Source of the DNA: Rostratula benghalensis
Lineage: Eukaryota; Chordata; Aves; Charadriiformes; Rostratulidae
DNA: 64,000 bases
NCBI GenBank assembly: GCA_013399305.1
Contig: VXAI01000013.1
Location: forward strand, 547,626 to 611,625
Reading direction: 5' to 3'
The notes under the pieces were generated by a model. The model was not told where the DNA came from. It worked only from the letters and a program-made list of their open reading frames with translations, and made no database searches. The position numbers and the translations under genes were made by a program. Shown in pieces: positions 1 to 12,656 of this stretch; position 1 is the stretch's first letter, and the number at the start of each line of letters is the position of its first letter.

Positions 1-1090
1 TCAGTTTGTAGGTTCTACTTGGGCTTAGATATGATTTAACCTGCCTGCCGGTTCACCTGTCAGATGGATCAGGATATGAATAGGGATACATTTTTTGGTG
101 CCTATGAAACTAGTGAATTTAATGAAAGCTAAATAAATGTTCAGAGATATGGCTCTAAATTCTGTATGTAGCGATAATATATATATATAAAATATATAAA
201 ATTATATGCCTAGGTTCTAGATTGGTCCTAGGGCTTATTCAATCATTTGTATACACTTTACATGCACCAAAGTATTTCTAACACCAAACAATTCTGCAGG
301 ACTTTTTATCTTCAAAGGGCCTCTCAAATTTTGAGTCTGATAATAGTCCTTATTTTATGGACTTTGGTATTTGATGATGCACCCACACAACGCAAAATCA
401 TTACTATTATCTGTCTCAACTAACATTTTGAGGGAAGAATGAAGTACAACTACAGAAATGCCTATATTACTTTCAGAAAGCTCTCTGAGAGGGAAAGAAG
501 GGGATTCGCTTCAAGGGTTACCCAGCTTTGTGAGCAGCTGTCCTGAGGATGAAGGTTTTTCACACTGCTCTTCAACTGAAAACAAGGTCAGCATGTCCAG
601 AAATTAAATTCACTCAGCATACAGGAAGATGTCCATTTTGCAGTTGGAGACAGCAAAGATAACAACGAATGTAACAAAACTTCAGAAAGATTTTATGTTA
701 AGGGCTAAACTGAAATACAAAACTACTTGTATTTTATGGTGTTTCAATAAAATTAGATAATGTTTTTTCCTCAAAACATGTTAAAGCTGTCAGAAAAACT
801 GTTCACTTTGAGATAGCCCAGATATCAGTCAGAAACACCCACAAATCGATGTAGGTATTTATTTATTGATTCTCTGTGGCACTAAGGAAATACTGCTTAG
901 TCTTAAGTTGAGAAATATTCTCCCCTCCTACACATTTTTGAAGGACGTTGCTTTACAGCATGAGAACCACAATGGAAAGAGTGTTAAATACTTTCAGCAA
1001 GTATATACTCATTCAACTTTTTTTTCTTCCAGAAAGCATCAAAATTTAAAGTATTTAAAATCAGCAGTATAGATATTTTTAAAATACATA
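1..1090. other. AT-rich unique noncoding DNA
   Basis: No coding potential, repeat family or RNA gene is recognisable. The only local structure is a short TA/AAAT run near 177-203. The single longer frame (866-1072) has no family resemblance and normal noncoding composition. Confidence 0.6.
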
Positions 1091-1205
1091 NNNNNNNNNN
1101 NNNNNNNNNNNNNNNNNNNNNNNNNNNNNNNNNNNNNNNNNNNNNNNNNNNNNNNNNNNNNNNNNNNNNNNNNNNNNNNNNNNNNNNNNNNNNNNNNNNN
1201 NNNNN
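1091..1205. other. Assembly gap (115 N)
   Basis: An unbroken run of N. The flanks are AT-rich (AAAATACATA on the left, AATTTTATTAAAAAT on the right), so the missing sequence may be AT-rich or low-complexity. The stated length may be an estimate. Confidence 0.98.
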
Positions 1206-2183
1206 AATTTTATTAAAAATAATTAATTTTATCATTAAGGGGAAAAAAAATAAATAAACAAACACAGCCTCCAAAACCATTATTTCACTCTGAATGGGAA
1301 CACTTTTCCCCAGTAAAGATAATATGCTATAGTTTCATTAACACCAATCACTATTATATGAAACAGAATATCATTGATGATCTAAATTCCCAATTTACCT
1401 GCTACAGCACTGAGCTTCCTAATATGTCCCAATACCCCAAATCATTATCTAAACTCACACATCATTTCTAAGGCTGCTATCTTGAGATCCAAGGCTCTAT
1501 GTGAAGATCAACACAAGTTATAACACTTGTAAGAAAGATGTACTTTCCTACATTTCTTTATGATTGTGTCTTTCTATTTGTCAGTTCCTGGTGGTTTAGG
1601 GCTTTTTTTCTCCTTCACTTACAGCAAAATTTCATGAATGAATTATTTGAAGGGATAAACCAAATCTACATTGCATAGAAAGGCAGGTAAAAAACCTCCA
1701 AAACCCAAACCCCATTGGAAAACATAGCCAAGATTGGTTCAAATAGTTTTGCTCTTCTGGGAAAGAGAAAAAACGATTCAATTGATAGCCTACAACTATT
1801 AATATTCATTGTGCTTCATTTCCTATCTGGAAATGCATCAATTAATTGATTAACTATTCATAGAAGTACTTCTTTTCCCCCTTACTTTCCATTCAAATTC
1901 TGCCCATATTTGAATTCTTATACACACTACATTTAAAATACTTTTTACAGCTACCTTAAATGGGAATATGAATTTACATGAATAAACAATCAAACAAATA
2001 AACAAAGATGACTATGGTTATAGTTTCTGTAAGAGGAGAAAAGAGGGAGAGGAGAAAGAGGGAACTGTGAGTTAAAGTTAAAATATATTAAATATGCTTA
2101 ACTATCGTATCTGAATGGTATGAGGGCCTACAAGAATTGCGTAAATACTCTTCCTTCTTGTGAAGTATTCACCAGATGGTTGA
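1206..2183. other. AT-rich unique noncoding DNA
   Basis: Ordinary AT-rich sequence between the gap and the first CR1 piece. I see no gene, promoter or repeat family. A purine-rich patch (about 2033-2072, GAGGAGAAAAGAGGGAGAGG) precedes the CR1 fragment. Confidence 0.55.
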
Positions 2184-2524
2184 ACAGAACCTCTTGAAGT
2201 TCAACAAAGCCAAGTGTAAAGTCCTGCACATGGGTCGGGGCAATCCTGATGACAAATACAGGCTGGGTGGAGAATGGCTGGAGAGCATTCCTGAGGCAAA
2301 GGACTTGGGGGTGTCAGTGGATGAGAAACTCAGCATGGGACGGCAATGTATGCTTCCAGCCCAGAAAGCCAACCACACCCTGGGCTGCCTCAAAAGAAGT
2401 GTGACCAGCAGGTCATGGGAGGTGATTCTACCCCTGTACTCTGCTCTCATGAGACCCCACCTGGAATACTGTATCCAGCTTTGGAGTGCTCAACACACAG
2501 GAAGGACATGGACCTGTTCGAAAG
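2184..2524 (+). mobile_element. CR1 LINE fragment, 3' part of ORF2
   Basis: This is a piece of a chicken-repeat-1 type non-LTR retrotransposon. A frame open from 2176 to 2529 encodes the part of CR1 ORF2 that follows the reverse-transcriptase active site. It begins with the FNKAKCKVLHMGRGN block, continues with KDLGVSVDEKLSMG, and ends with the RPHLEYCIQLWS block, all characteristic of avian CR1. Both ends are missing: there is no palm-domain sequence upstream, and homology stops just after the block equivalent to DLLERVQ, with no 3' UTR or octamer tail. The absence of the 3' end is unusual, because CR1 copies are normally 5'-truncated but keep the 3' end, so a later deletion or rearrangement is likely. 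The frame is still open, so the copy may not be among the oldest here. It is not a host gene. Confidence 0.9.
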
Positions 2525-4104
2525 ATTGAAGGGGAAGTATTTCCAGATGTAGAAGCTGGTACTGTTGTTAAATCTTCTAAAATCATATTGTTTGCCTCAA
2601 ATGGGGATGCTATTATACCAGCTTTGCTAATATAGATGGAACCAACAAAACCAACCAAATAAAAAGAATCCAACTTTGGTTTTAAATCTTGAGCACCCAA
2701 CTACATAATATATAATATATTAAATATGTGCCCTATGAGGATAGGAAGAGTAATGCAGATTCTTTACTTTTAGCAAAAGTCATCTTACAATTTTTTCTGA
2801 AGTGACTGTAATGAAAATTTCAGAAATGATGTTGTCTATATTCCACTAATCTTGTTTTAAGGGATGAGGCTTGTCTTAGATGATGGGAAAACACTTGGTG
2901 ATATTCCTTTTTGCTCTAGAATTAATTGATATTTAAAGAGAGAGGGGAAAAGGACAAGATTTGCGTAAGGTAAGGTCATATGAAGACCTATTAATCAATT
3001 GAGACATTTGATTAAGAACTCTGAGGATAAAAGGTCACAAAGGATTACATTAATTCAATGTATTTATTTAATTTTAAATGGGATGTCAAACATACATGTG
3101 GGACAGAAGGGAATTTCAGTATAATTTCATTGGTATGTATAGATAAATCTGATTTTCCTTTCAATAAAAAAAATTGTTTTCATTTTTTCATTGGATGCTT
3201 TTTTTTTTTTTTCAATTTTAATTGAATCTATAAAAACCCACTACTCATATCCTTTCCATGCATATAAAGAAGGAGTCTGTGCTGGCCCAGGTGTTTAATG
3301 GAAACCGCTCTATTCAACAGAATCCTTAATTAGCATTTTTATCTTACCTAAAAGTTTGTTCTTTTAATTATTTAAAGAGTTGAACTAAATATTCAGTATA
3401 CTTTTTGTAATCTCAATAATATTAACCTATAAATTTCATAAGCTTATTTTAGTAATTATATCTTCTGCTTATTAATATATAGATTTATACTAAGGGAGTC
3501 AGGAGGACAGTAAACTATCTCAAGTTTATTCTTTCTTAGCATTTATGATAAGTGCCAGAGGTATGCACACATACTAACATGTGCAGCTCATTTTGATAAA
3601 AACTTGAGCAGATAAGTTGGGTTTTTTTTACTGTACTGATACTGCACTACCTATAGCAGGGTTCATATAAGATACAAACTCATTTGCCGTGAGCTTCTAC
3701 ATTGCTGAATATTTTTTTCATTTTATTTAACTCCTTGATTTTAAAAAATGTTACAGGATTAACATTTGTCATTGGCCTCTATTTTCTCTTTCAGTTGTAA
3801 CTTCCCATGGAAATCAATGCTGCCATTTAATGAAATGAAGAGCTCCTAGCTGGATGTTTTCTGGGCATTTGCAGAAAATTACACATCTCTCATTGCATTT
3901 CAGTGTGAGACTTATGAGGCATAAAGTTTTCTTTATTTTTCGCCATGATTCCCTATCACATCTCAGTAGATAGCACTGTGTGCAGAATAGGCGAGAGTTA
4001 AGCCCTGAAGTATGTAGTTTATTTGCAGTTGGTGCTAAAGTAAATTATATTTCTTCTTTCTACAGTAATGTTTATTTACAGTTCCGAGTTCCCTTTGCTT
4101 ATTG
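2525..4104. other. Unique AT-rich DNA, possible conserved noncoding block
   Basis: No gene or classifiable repeat. A T14 tract lies at 3199-3212. The part from about 3780 to 4020 is less AT-biased and has no low-complexity sequence, so it stands out as a candidate conserved noncoding element (see findings). Function is unknown. Confidence 0.45.
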
Positions 4105-4180
4105 TGTGGTTTGGGGTTGGGGTTTTTTTTGTTTTGTTTTTGGTTTTTTTGGGGGGGAGGCCGGGGGTGGGTTAGGTTTC
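4105..4180. repeat. G/T-rich low-complexity tract
   Basis: Runs of G (up to seven) alternate with runs of T (up to eight) on the + strand. The open frames crossing this tract (3980-4369, 4102-4305) owe their Gly/Phe/Trp-rich translation to it and are not genes. Confidence 0.85.
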
Positions 4181-7179
4181 TTTTTTCACTTAGTTCCTTA
4201 TTCCTTCACTGCTCACTTTTTTCCAATTATTTGTATGCACTTTGGGTTTTTCAATTACCTCCATATTACCTATTTGGGGAGCATTGTTTTAAATGTGTAT
4301 TTTAACAGGACAATTTGCTTTGACAGAATGATTTGTAGAGCTGCAGCAAGACATTCACCAGAGACTTGAAATCTTGTGCACAAACTCCCTAATCTAGCAA
4401 GCTTTAACTCGCAAGCTTACTGCTGTTCTCCATTAAGGTAGTGATGAAATGCAAATCAGAAATTGTTCTGCAGAGCTTCTAAGATGCTAAAAAAGTCAGA
4501 ACTGCTGAAATCCTACCGTACCATGACATTTACAACATCATTGTATCAGAGTCATAATTTGCTTTTAATTGGGAGCAGGTAGAGGAGAGTAAGGGGAGTA
4601 TTTAAGTGCACATTAGGATGATGGAAAAAGAATGAGGAAGTGAGCCAGTGCCCTCAGCAGCCTTGCTAGATTGCTAAATGTCTTATTCACTCTGCTCTTT
4701 TAGATCTTAAGTCCTTTTCACAATGGCACATTTCCTGTTAGAGGTAGAGAAATAAATGCCAACCCATCTTAACCAAGAGTTTGTTGGTTAGGGCACACTC
4801 CAAGAATCCAGTGCGCTGGGTTTGAACACACCACTCTTCTTACTGACACTGGCAATCCATCTCTCTCATTACTTAAAACACCAGAACAATTGTACTTAAA
4901 ATACTACTGCCCTCTTCTTTTCTATTAGTGGGAAGACAGCTAAAAATGTCAGCTTTACTTCAGGGAAAGGATCAGATTTAGGATACTTTATAATTGTTTA
5001 CAGAGGAGGGACAAAAATGGCAACAATATTAAAGCTCAGTTAATAATTTTTATGTTGATCATGATGAGCAATGCTTACATTTTTTATTTCTTATTCTGAA
5101 ATTAATTGTGAGTGTAAGGAGCAATAAACTTTTTGTGTAGGCAAGAAAAATAGAGAAATCACTGCATATTTACAGGAACATAGGAATATGTTACTGAAAT
5201 CTGAGTAACTTTGGCTGAGGTCAGAAATTTTATCTGAGGTTCTGCAGTTTTATCTGAGGCCTGCTCTTGATACTCATTGTATAGGGCAATGAATGGCAAC
5301 ATCCATTATATTACAGATACAGAATTATGTAAGTTATTATTAAGTGTTTATGCCAGTGGAAATTTGTCAATAAAATGAATGGCATTGCCTTTCCAAAATG
5401 AGCCTAATTGCTGATTAAAACTTATTCCATGTGGTGGCTTTATAATTATCCAACTGGAGAGGTTAGACAGAGAAGGACATTGCATAATGTATGTTCATGT
5501 TTATCATGTTTTTCCTTCTGCAGACACACTCACTCTCCTTTCCTTGGTCCCATTGTTTTTCCTTGCAACAGCTTTCAAGCGGTTCCAGTAAGTCACAACG
5601 ATGTTTTTCTTGATGTCAGAATTATCTTGTGGGCACCTTCAGATTCTCTTTGTTCCTCTTCCATGAAAAATAAATATTTTATCCTAAGAACCATGGATTA
5701 TCAGAATCACTGAATCATATTTTTCTGGTAGTAAATTCTTACCCTTCCCAGAAAGATGTTGGAAACATATTCTTCAAGAGCTCTAAAATGGAACATTCCT
5801 TTTTATTTCTATAAATGAAACCTCCATGTACTTCATTACATTCATAGTATTCTAAATTGTTCTTTGTTGTCAAAGGCCTCTAAAGAGCTTTTTTTCACAT
5901 TCAAATGAAAGTGGAGAACTAATACAAACTATAGTCACTACTACTATTACTACAAAACCTGCATAGCTTTTAGATAATTGTTGTTAACCAACCTTCTTCA
6001 GGATAAACTACATATAAATGATGTTTTGCATAAAAAACCTAAGTTTTGTTTTTATTCCATATTGTCTCATTAAATTTGATTATTGTCACTTTACCCCTCC
6101 GTAGTGTCATGTGGAAATTAAAAAAAAAAGTTAAACTCGTAGATAATCCAAAGCAACTCTATTTTCTAAGCAGAGTTTGGGTATGAACTAGACATGTATT
6201 GAGACTCAGAATTCAAAGAGTGTTCATGTACTTTATTGTACAGATTTCCCAAATTATCAGAGAATATCTGCAGTGCAATTTGTAATGTATATACATTTGC
6301 ATTATCCATGCTGACTTTTTATGTCATTTTAGGTGTTCGCTGAGAGTTTTTAGATGTAAGGAATATACAAAGTGTAAGAATCAATTGATGAAGTGGCAAT
6401 TCTAAATTATCTTCTTAGAGTGAGGATAAATGCCTCTATCTACAACATAGTTGCAGAAGTAGGAAAACAAAATAAAAGGCTTTCCATATGCCTCCTTATT
6501 TTTCTCAATGAAACTTAGAGACAGCCACTTAGGACTAATTTCTTTTATAAACACTTAAAATTATTCATTCTTTGACATAAAACATCTATTCTGTAAAATA
6601 ATTTCCAGGAGGAATTTGTCATGAAAAAATAATGCTTCCATTTCCCTAACAAAAAATGTTTAGCTCTTTAAGTGGTTAAAAAAGCCAATCCTTTCATTGA
6701 GAAGTAGTAAATTTGAATTCAGGCCTGTTGTTTCATTGTTATTTGACTAATAAATAGCTTAGTAAACCAATATATGAAGGCTTTTGATGTTTTAATCAAT
6801 TATAATGTAGGAAACCCTCAACATATTAATCCCAATTAATTTAAATTAATAGAAATATTTTAGTTAATTGATTTGGTAAGCATTTAATAACTTCTTAAAA
6901 AACAAAATATGATATAAAGGAAATTCTAATACAATTATAAGAAAGAGACATAGTCCTTTTTGTGATGTCTAAATATTTCAGAATAATTTTATTTCATTTT
7001 AACAGGATATTTTTAATTTCTTTGAAGCAGATTTTCTACTCTGATTAAGTATAAAAAATGCAAGTCCAAACCTTTACTTTACAGATATAAAAGCTTTCTG
7101 CGTGTACTGAGTCTCAATTTAGAATTGTTTGCAGAAAATATAATATATATGTAAAATGGAAACATGGAATACATATGGC
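4181..7179. other. Unique AT-rich DNA, possible conserved block at its start
   Basis: No gene or repeat family. The part from about 4330 to 4640 contains an octamer-type site (ATGCAAAT, about 4448-4455), homeodomain-type cores (TAATTGG), and the direct repeat GCAAGCTT twice near 4398-4420. At 5230-5265 TTTTATCTGAGG occurs twice about 20 bp apart. The rest is unremarkable. Confidence 0.45.
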
Positions 7180-7270
7180 TTTTTTTGGGGGGGGAGTTTG
7201 TTTGTTTGTTGTGTGTGTGTTTTTGTTTTTTTATTGTTTGTTTGTTTGGTTTGTTTTGTTTGTTTGTTTT
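7180..7270. repeat. (GTTT)n / G-T low-complexity repeat
   Basis: T7, then G8, then imperfect GTTT/GT units including (GT)5 and several TTTG repeats. It is a degenerate microsatellite with no coding content. Confidence 0.9.
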
Positions 7271-7929
7271 CTGTCAGAGTAGGTGCTATTAAGTGTTAAC
7301 TAATTAGTTTTCCTGTGAAGCAGATAGGGTAGGTAAGCTATGCTTTTGGATTGTCCTGATACGTAGAAAGAAGAAAACTGCATGACAAGAATTACACAAC
7401 CTCTGTTCCTTTAGGGATTGTCTGCCATCTGGCTTACGGGCCTGCTGGCAAAAGGAGTCATCATTTTGCTATATTGTTTGCCCAGATCCCATGTACATTC
7501 TGTTACATGAAACTATCTCTCAACAGACAGACGGACTGCAGTCTGGTATCTCTAAACTTTGAAAGGTTAAACCTGGATTTCTCATCAGAATGACAGAAGA
7601 AGTGATCTCTCTGGACAGCAGCGCCCCAGGGTGTAGCTTACCTGGGCCTGCTACACAGATGAAAGACTGCAGCTGCTCAGTTCAAACCAACCAGATTAAT
7701 CTCCGAGGATGTGAATAAACAAAGGTAACATTTTTTGCTACATTTTTGGTGAAAGCCAGAAGGTGATAAAAGCCACGGTAGCAAATGCAGATTGGCCTGG
7801 GGATGCAGAACTACAAAGCCATCAGTAACTTATGTTGATAAACTAGCACAGAAATCAGTGGATGGGTTTGAAGTACTTAATAAATAGTTCAAAAGGAGGA
7901 GGGAGAAGTCAGGGATATCTGTGGAAGCC

Positions 7930-7970
7930 AGGATGAACTACACAGGATGAACTGAGCCTCAGGATGAACT
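7930..7970 (+). repeat. Three copies of AGGATGAACT
   Basis: The 10-mer AGGATGAACT occurs at 7930-7939, 7944-7953 and 7961-7970 with spacers of 4 and 7 bp. This is a small local duplication series of unknown origin. Confidence 0.85.
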
Positions 7971-8404
7971 ACTACGTACAGGGGCTGAATTTCAGCCATG
8001 GGCCTGACATTTTGGAAGGGCAGAGTGTCTTGCCCCCCTGAGCTGAGTTGTGCTGAGCTAAGCTGCCCTGGAGGAGCTGGAGTTCTGATTTTCATGAGTG
8101 CTTGCTCATTAAGGAACAGCAATGGCTATTCCCCTGCTGCTGCTATTACCTGTTCCTGCCAAGCCAATAAACTTGAGGTGACAACGTTGGTGCATGGTAT
8201 GATTCTCTTCCAGTAACAATTCTGCCCAGGCTCCAAGTAACAATGGCTGTGTGCCTCTTCCCTCTTTTGGCATAACATCTGGTGAAGAAAAAGAAAAAAC
8301 TCTTGCCTTGCTGGTACCAATAATCTGGCTGTTACGGAAAACCTTTTCTAGATGTTCCAATCAAACTTCTATGCATAGATTTTCAACATAAACAGGACAA
8401 GTTT

Positions 8405-8430
8405 AAGTCCTTCATAGAAATGAAGGACTT
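8405..8430. repeat. Perfect inverted repeat, 11-bp stem with AGAA loop
   Basis: AAGTCCTTCAT (8405-8415) and ATGAAGGACTT (8420-8430) are exact reverse complements separated by AGAA. Allowing one bulge, three more A-T pairs extend the stem. Either strand would fold into a hairpin if transcribed, but there is no evidence of transcription, and it is shorter than a usual microRNA precursor. Confidence 0.85.
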
Positions 8431-10812
8431 TAAAGTTTACATTAATCAGGTTTTCTTTTTTTGCGTAGCTATGCACAAATGCAGGTATGTAGGAGAAAAA
8501 CACCATTTGTCGCTTTCTGAAATAGATGCATCTGTCAATAAATGAATCAATAGACACAGGAGTTAAAAAATGGTTTTACTTAAAATAATTTTTTTAGAAG
8601 GAAATAATATTTTTAATGACTAAATAGCACACTAGAAAGTGTAGACAATTCCTTTGATTAAGAATCTAAAACCTTTGTCAGGTAGCATAGCTCAGAACAG
8701 TCACTTAAATGAAGAACACATATATCTTATATATTTCTTTGCTTTTTCTCTAGTAGGAAACTTTAACTGCAGTGACTGGAACTGCTTGTTCCCCAGTTTT
8801 AAAGTCTGGGTTCTATCACCTAAAACAACTTCAGTATAAAATAACTTCATCTCATATCAAACTCATAATTCAGTGATTACATGTTCTATTTGAAGATTTA
8901 GATATTCAAAAATAGTAATTTATTGGCTCAGTCTTTACTGTAACCTCAATTAAAATTGTTCTGTCTATAATTATTTTAATTAATTGGACTAATATGCTTG
9001 TTTAGATGAATATTTGGTTGATTAGCCACTATAATCAAGTTAAGAAAATATACAGAAATGCTTTATTCCATCAAGTTCCAAGATAGGTCTTGAAATCTGA
9101 GAATTTAGCTAACTTCAGGCAGTACTTTTGTGAGCACTTTTGAATCTGTTTTGAGAATAAAACAATGGCACAGATTTAACCTGCCCCCTTTCCCCTCCAT
9201 CCTCTGTATATAGACCCTGAATGAGCTAGATAGAATTCTATGTCAAAAGTGGAGATCCTGAAAACTCAAATATGGGTTAGTGGCATATAATTTTCATAAC
9301 AACTCATTTTTATCTACTTTTATGTTAATTTTAAGGACTCCTTAAGTACCTAAAACTTTTTGTCCTGAATATGGCAGTAGGTCCCTCAAATTTGAGATTG
9401 CTGAGATATGCCTTATCACATAAATCTCTGTGCCTGACTGGAATTCAGAAACTAGCACTTCTGCGCACAAGTCCCTTCAGGGGCTTGATCTCATAGTATT
9501 TTTCAGAGAATTCCTAACACATACTATCAAGATCAGGCACTTCACACAATATTGTAGTAGCTGCTGCTTTCTTTTCAAATGCTGTTACTATCACCAGCTT
9601 ATTTTCATAATAGCATACTGGTTACTGCATTTTGCCAGGAGGCAGAAAACTTGATTTTATTCTCACTTCAGTCTGCCAGGATTTGAAAACAAGTCTGCTG
9701 CTATCCATAAATGTACTGTAATCATCAAGTTGATTGTAGACAAGGATGGAGATGAGGGAAGCATGAAGGGATTAAAAGCACCCTTTTTCAAAAGCTACGC
9801 TGCTCCACTGAAAGCAAGCAAGACAGAGGAAAAAAATATGAGAGTTAAGATAATTTTTTTTGGCTGATATGGAGGAAGCTTTCAGAGGAGATACAAGACT
9901 CAGAATACAATTCTTATTTGTGTGATTTACCTTAGATAAACATTGCATAAAAAACAGAAATTGCACTGAGGAATTGCTTAATTTTTTTTGTTTGTTTTCA
10001 TCGTAAAAAAAAAAGAAATATTTTTCAGATGTTCTTGCACAATTTAGTTCATAGCTTCTTATAGATATTTCAAGAATAGCTCCATGTGACTGAGCAGTGG
10101 CAGCCACATTTTTTAACTAATATTTCAAGCCGTAATTGCTCTTTTTCTAGACTGCATTGCAGATTTAGAAGCCTTTATGCATAATACTATTCCCCACATT
10201 TACACCCCAATTACACTGACAATCGAAAAATCTGACAAGGGCTTTCCATACATTCTCAAAGGTGTGCTATTTTATAATTTGCCAGTAAGTGATTTGAAAT
10301 CTCTAAGCAGTGCCCATTCCTGTCCCATGACTCTCCCATTAGTCTCCCTCTTTTATTCCTTCCTAGTATTTGTTCCTTTCTTAGTGAACCTGAGTGAAAC
10401 TTGAATCCTTATATAGTTTTTGCTTAATATTACTAACATAGGCAAAGTTAGCAGTTTGTGTGTTTGAAAGTGAAATTCATAACTCAGCAGTATGGTGACT
10501 GCAGTATTAGCTGGAGGCATTTTCATCTTTTCACAGATGATATAGAGATGGGACTTTCAGGTGGTAGAATGCAATGAAATACATTACTTTTACATGGAAC
10601 TGGGAAGCTGCTTGAAAAATATTGATTCTGTAAACTAAAATGACTAGGAGTTCATGACATTTTATTTTTCCTGTGAAATGACTGAGCTACTTAAAAGGAA
10701 ATAGTACCATTTTTCTCTCACAACACATTTCAAAAGTTTCAAAAATGAAATACTTTCAGAATAAACAAATAAAAGTATATTTTAGAATATTTTTCATACA
10801 ATTTTATGTTGC

Positions 10813-10830
10813 TTTTTTTTTTTTTTTTTT
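10813..10830. repeat. Poly(T) tract (T18)
   Basis: Eighteen consecutive T. No AATAAA (TTTATT on this strand) or retrocopy sequence is evident next to it, so it is not clearly a retrotransposition tail. Confidence 0.9.
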
Positions 10831-11077
10831 AAATCGTGTCTCTGGCATAAGCACAATAGACATTTTTTTTCCAAGGCACTTCTCACAGTGATAAAACAAA
10901 ATAAGAAGCAGGAACTGTTCCAGCTGCGTACCTGTCAGTGGAGTCATGGGCCACTTGGTACCTGGTACTTTTTAAATGTATCATCATGTTTCAGAAGAAA
11001 TAATGTAATTTTTGTTTCCTTATACTGTAAGGAAGAATTTGTACTCTAAAGGTGGTATTTCAGCTGAACCAGAATTT

Positions 11078-11100
11078 GTGTATCACTTTGATTGATACAC
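11078..11100. repeat. Perfect inverted repeat, 8-bp stem
   Basis: GTGTATCA and TGATACAC are separated by a 7-nt loop. This is short enough to be chance in a window this size. Confidence 0.8.
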
Positions 11101-12503
11101 TGCTTTGCTAAAACACATTGACTGCAGGCATTTTTTAAAAAGAAAGACTTATTGTCATTACTGTCTGTCAGTAAAGGTTTTCAGCTTTGCAAACAATTGA
11201 ATCTCCTCTCAAGTTAACCATAGCAAAGTAATGAGTATCCTAAAGTACAAAGAGAATTTTGAGTAACAACACTACACTAAATAAAATCTAAGATACTGGA
11301 GACCAAAAGTGGAGCACCTAACTCACCTAACTTCATTTACCATAAATGAATGCTGATGAACAAGTAAATACAGAGTTTCAGATGAGAGAGAAGTGTATGA
11401 AAAAGTATCGTTACAATACAATTATACTTCATTCTGATTTTCATTTCAGAGACAGATGACTTAATAACTTCAATAAGGTCCACAATATATGTGTCAGGGA
11501 GGAGTAAAAGTAAGGCTTCTCCACAAGGGACGAGAAACCAGAAGCTGATGGTCACCCAAGTGCAGACAGGATTGTGGACAATATGTTCGCATTGAAATCA
11601 ATGTGACTCACATTTCTAACTGCTTATATGGAAGCATATTTTAGGAAATTAAAGTTGGAGTTATCAGAAAAATGGTATTTAAAGCTCTCAAAGTAATGCA
11701 TCCTGAAACCCTGCTTGTCTGCCCGCTAGCTTCTGATTGCTTCCTGGGACTATCAGAATCTAAACCCTCTCCTTTTATTTCTTTCTCCGTCATTGTCCCT
11801 GGTGTCTCATAATAACAATTACCACTTTGTTACAGGTTATGTATGGAAATAGAGTACCCTATTGCGTTTATATTCAGTGGATTTCCATCTATGATAGCAT
11901 TTACCTTTATGATGAATGAAACCTACATTCACTTCTTCTCAGTATCAGAGGGGATTGATTACCAACTGCTGCTGATCTTGCAAGAATCAACAAATATGTC
12001 TAGGCTTCAGTGACTGGATATGTATTTTACATGAAACAGATCATTCACTACATGACATAACGAGGCCTTGAACTGTTGAACTGGGGATTGGGACCTACAA
12101 ACCTTCATCTACGGAGTGCCCTACACAGTAGACTAGAAAATCATGTTCATTTTCATTGCACAGTGGAAGAGTTTCAAGAGATATAAATTTCTTTCCCATC
12201 CCTAGTTCCCTCCACAAAAAACTGTTTAAAGCTTTCTGCCTAAACAGTCTCAGGATGTGGGTGTTAATTCCTTCCAGGTAGATAAGGAAACTGAGCACTT
12301 GTCTCAAAAATCAGTGTTAGAGCACTTTAAACACTTATCATACTTAATATGCAATAATAACTGTCCGCTTTCTGTGGTTTATTTAAATAAAACTGAGTAG
12401 GGAAGGATTTCTAGTAAGACACCATTTGGAACACAGAAATTTTCCTGCCAAATATGATACACGTTTCACAAGAGACTTTTTCTGAAGAGTAACAGAAAAG
12501 TGG

Positions 12504-12540
12504 ACAAACAAATAAAAACAAAACAAACAAACAAAACCCA
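12504..12540. repeat. A/C-rich (CAAA)n tract
   Basis: Imperfect CAAA/CAAAA units ending in ACCC. This is the complement-strand equivalent of the G/T tracts elsewhere in the window. Confidence 0.85.
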
Positions 12541-12620
12541 GGTAAAACTACCTACAGCATCTGTTGCTAATCTTGCTCCCCCAAACACACCAAAATTAAA
12601 ATCCCTTACATTTTTGCTGA

Positions 12621-12656
12621 ATAATAATAATAACAGCAACAACAATAACAATAAAC
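12621..12656. repeat. Short AAT/AAC trinucleotide repeat
   Basis: ATAATAATAATAA followed by CAGCAACAACAATAACAATAA. It is an imperfect trinucleotide microsatellite. Confidence 0.85.

Larger units (their letters stand above)
7271..10812. other. Unique noncoding DNA with short internal repeats
   Basis: No gene is recognisable. The stretch of about 7570-8360 is less AT-rich than its surroundings. It contains three copies of a 10-mer (7930-7970) and an AATAAA inside CCAATAAAC at 8166-8171. A diverged LTR is possible, but I see no matching second copy or terminal structure. A perfect hairpin lies at 8405-8430. Confidence 0.45.

Noticed and set aside
5699..5720. AGAATCACTGAATCA resembling an inverted CR1 tail
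   Set aside because: No CR1 3' UTR sequence follows on the expected side.
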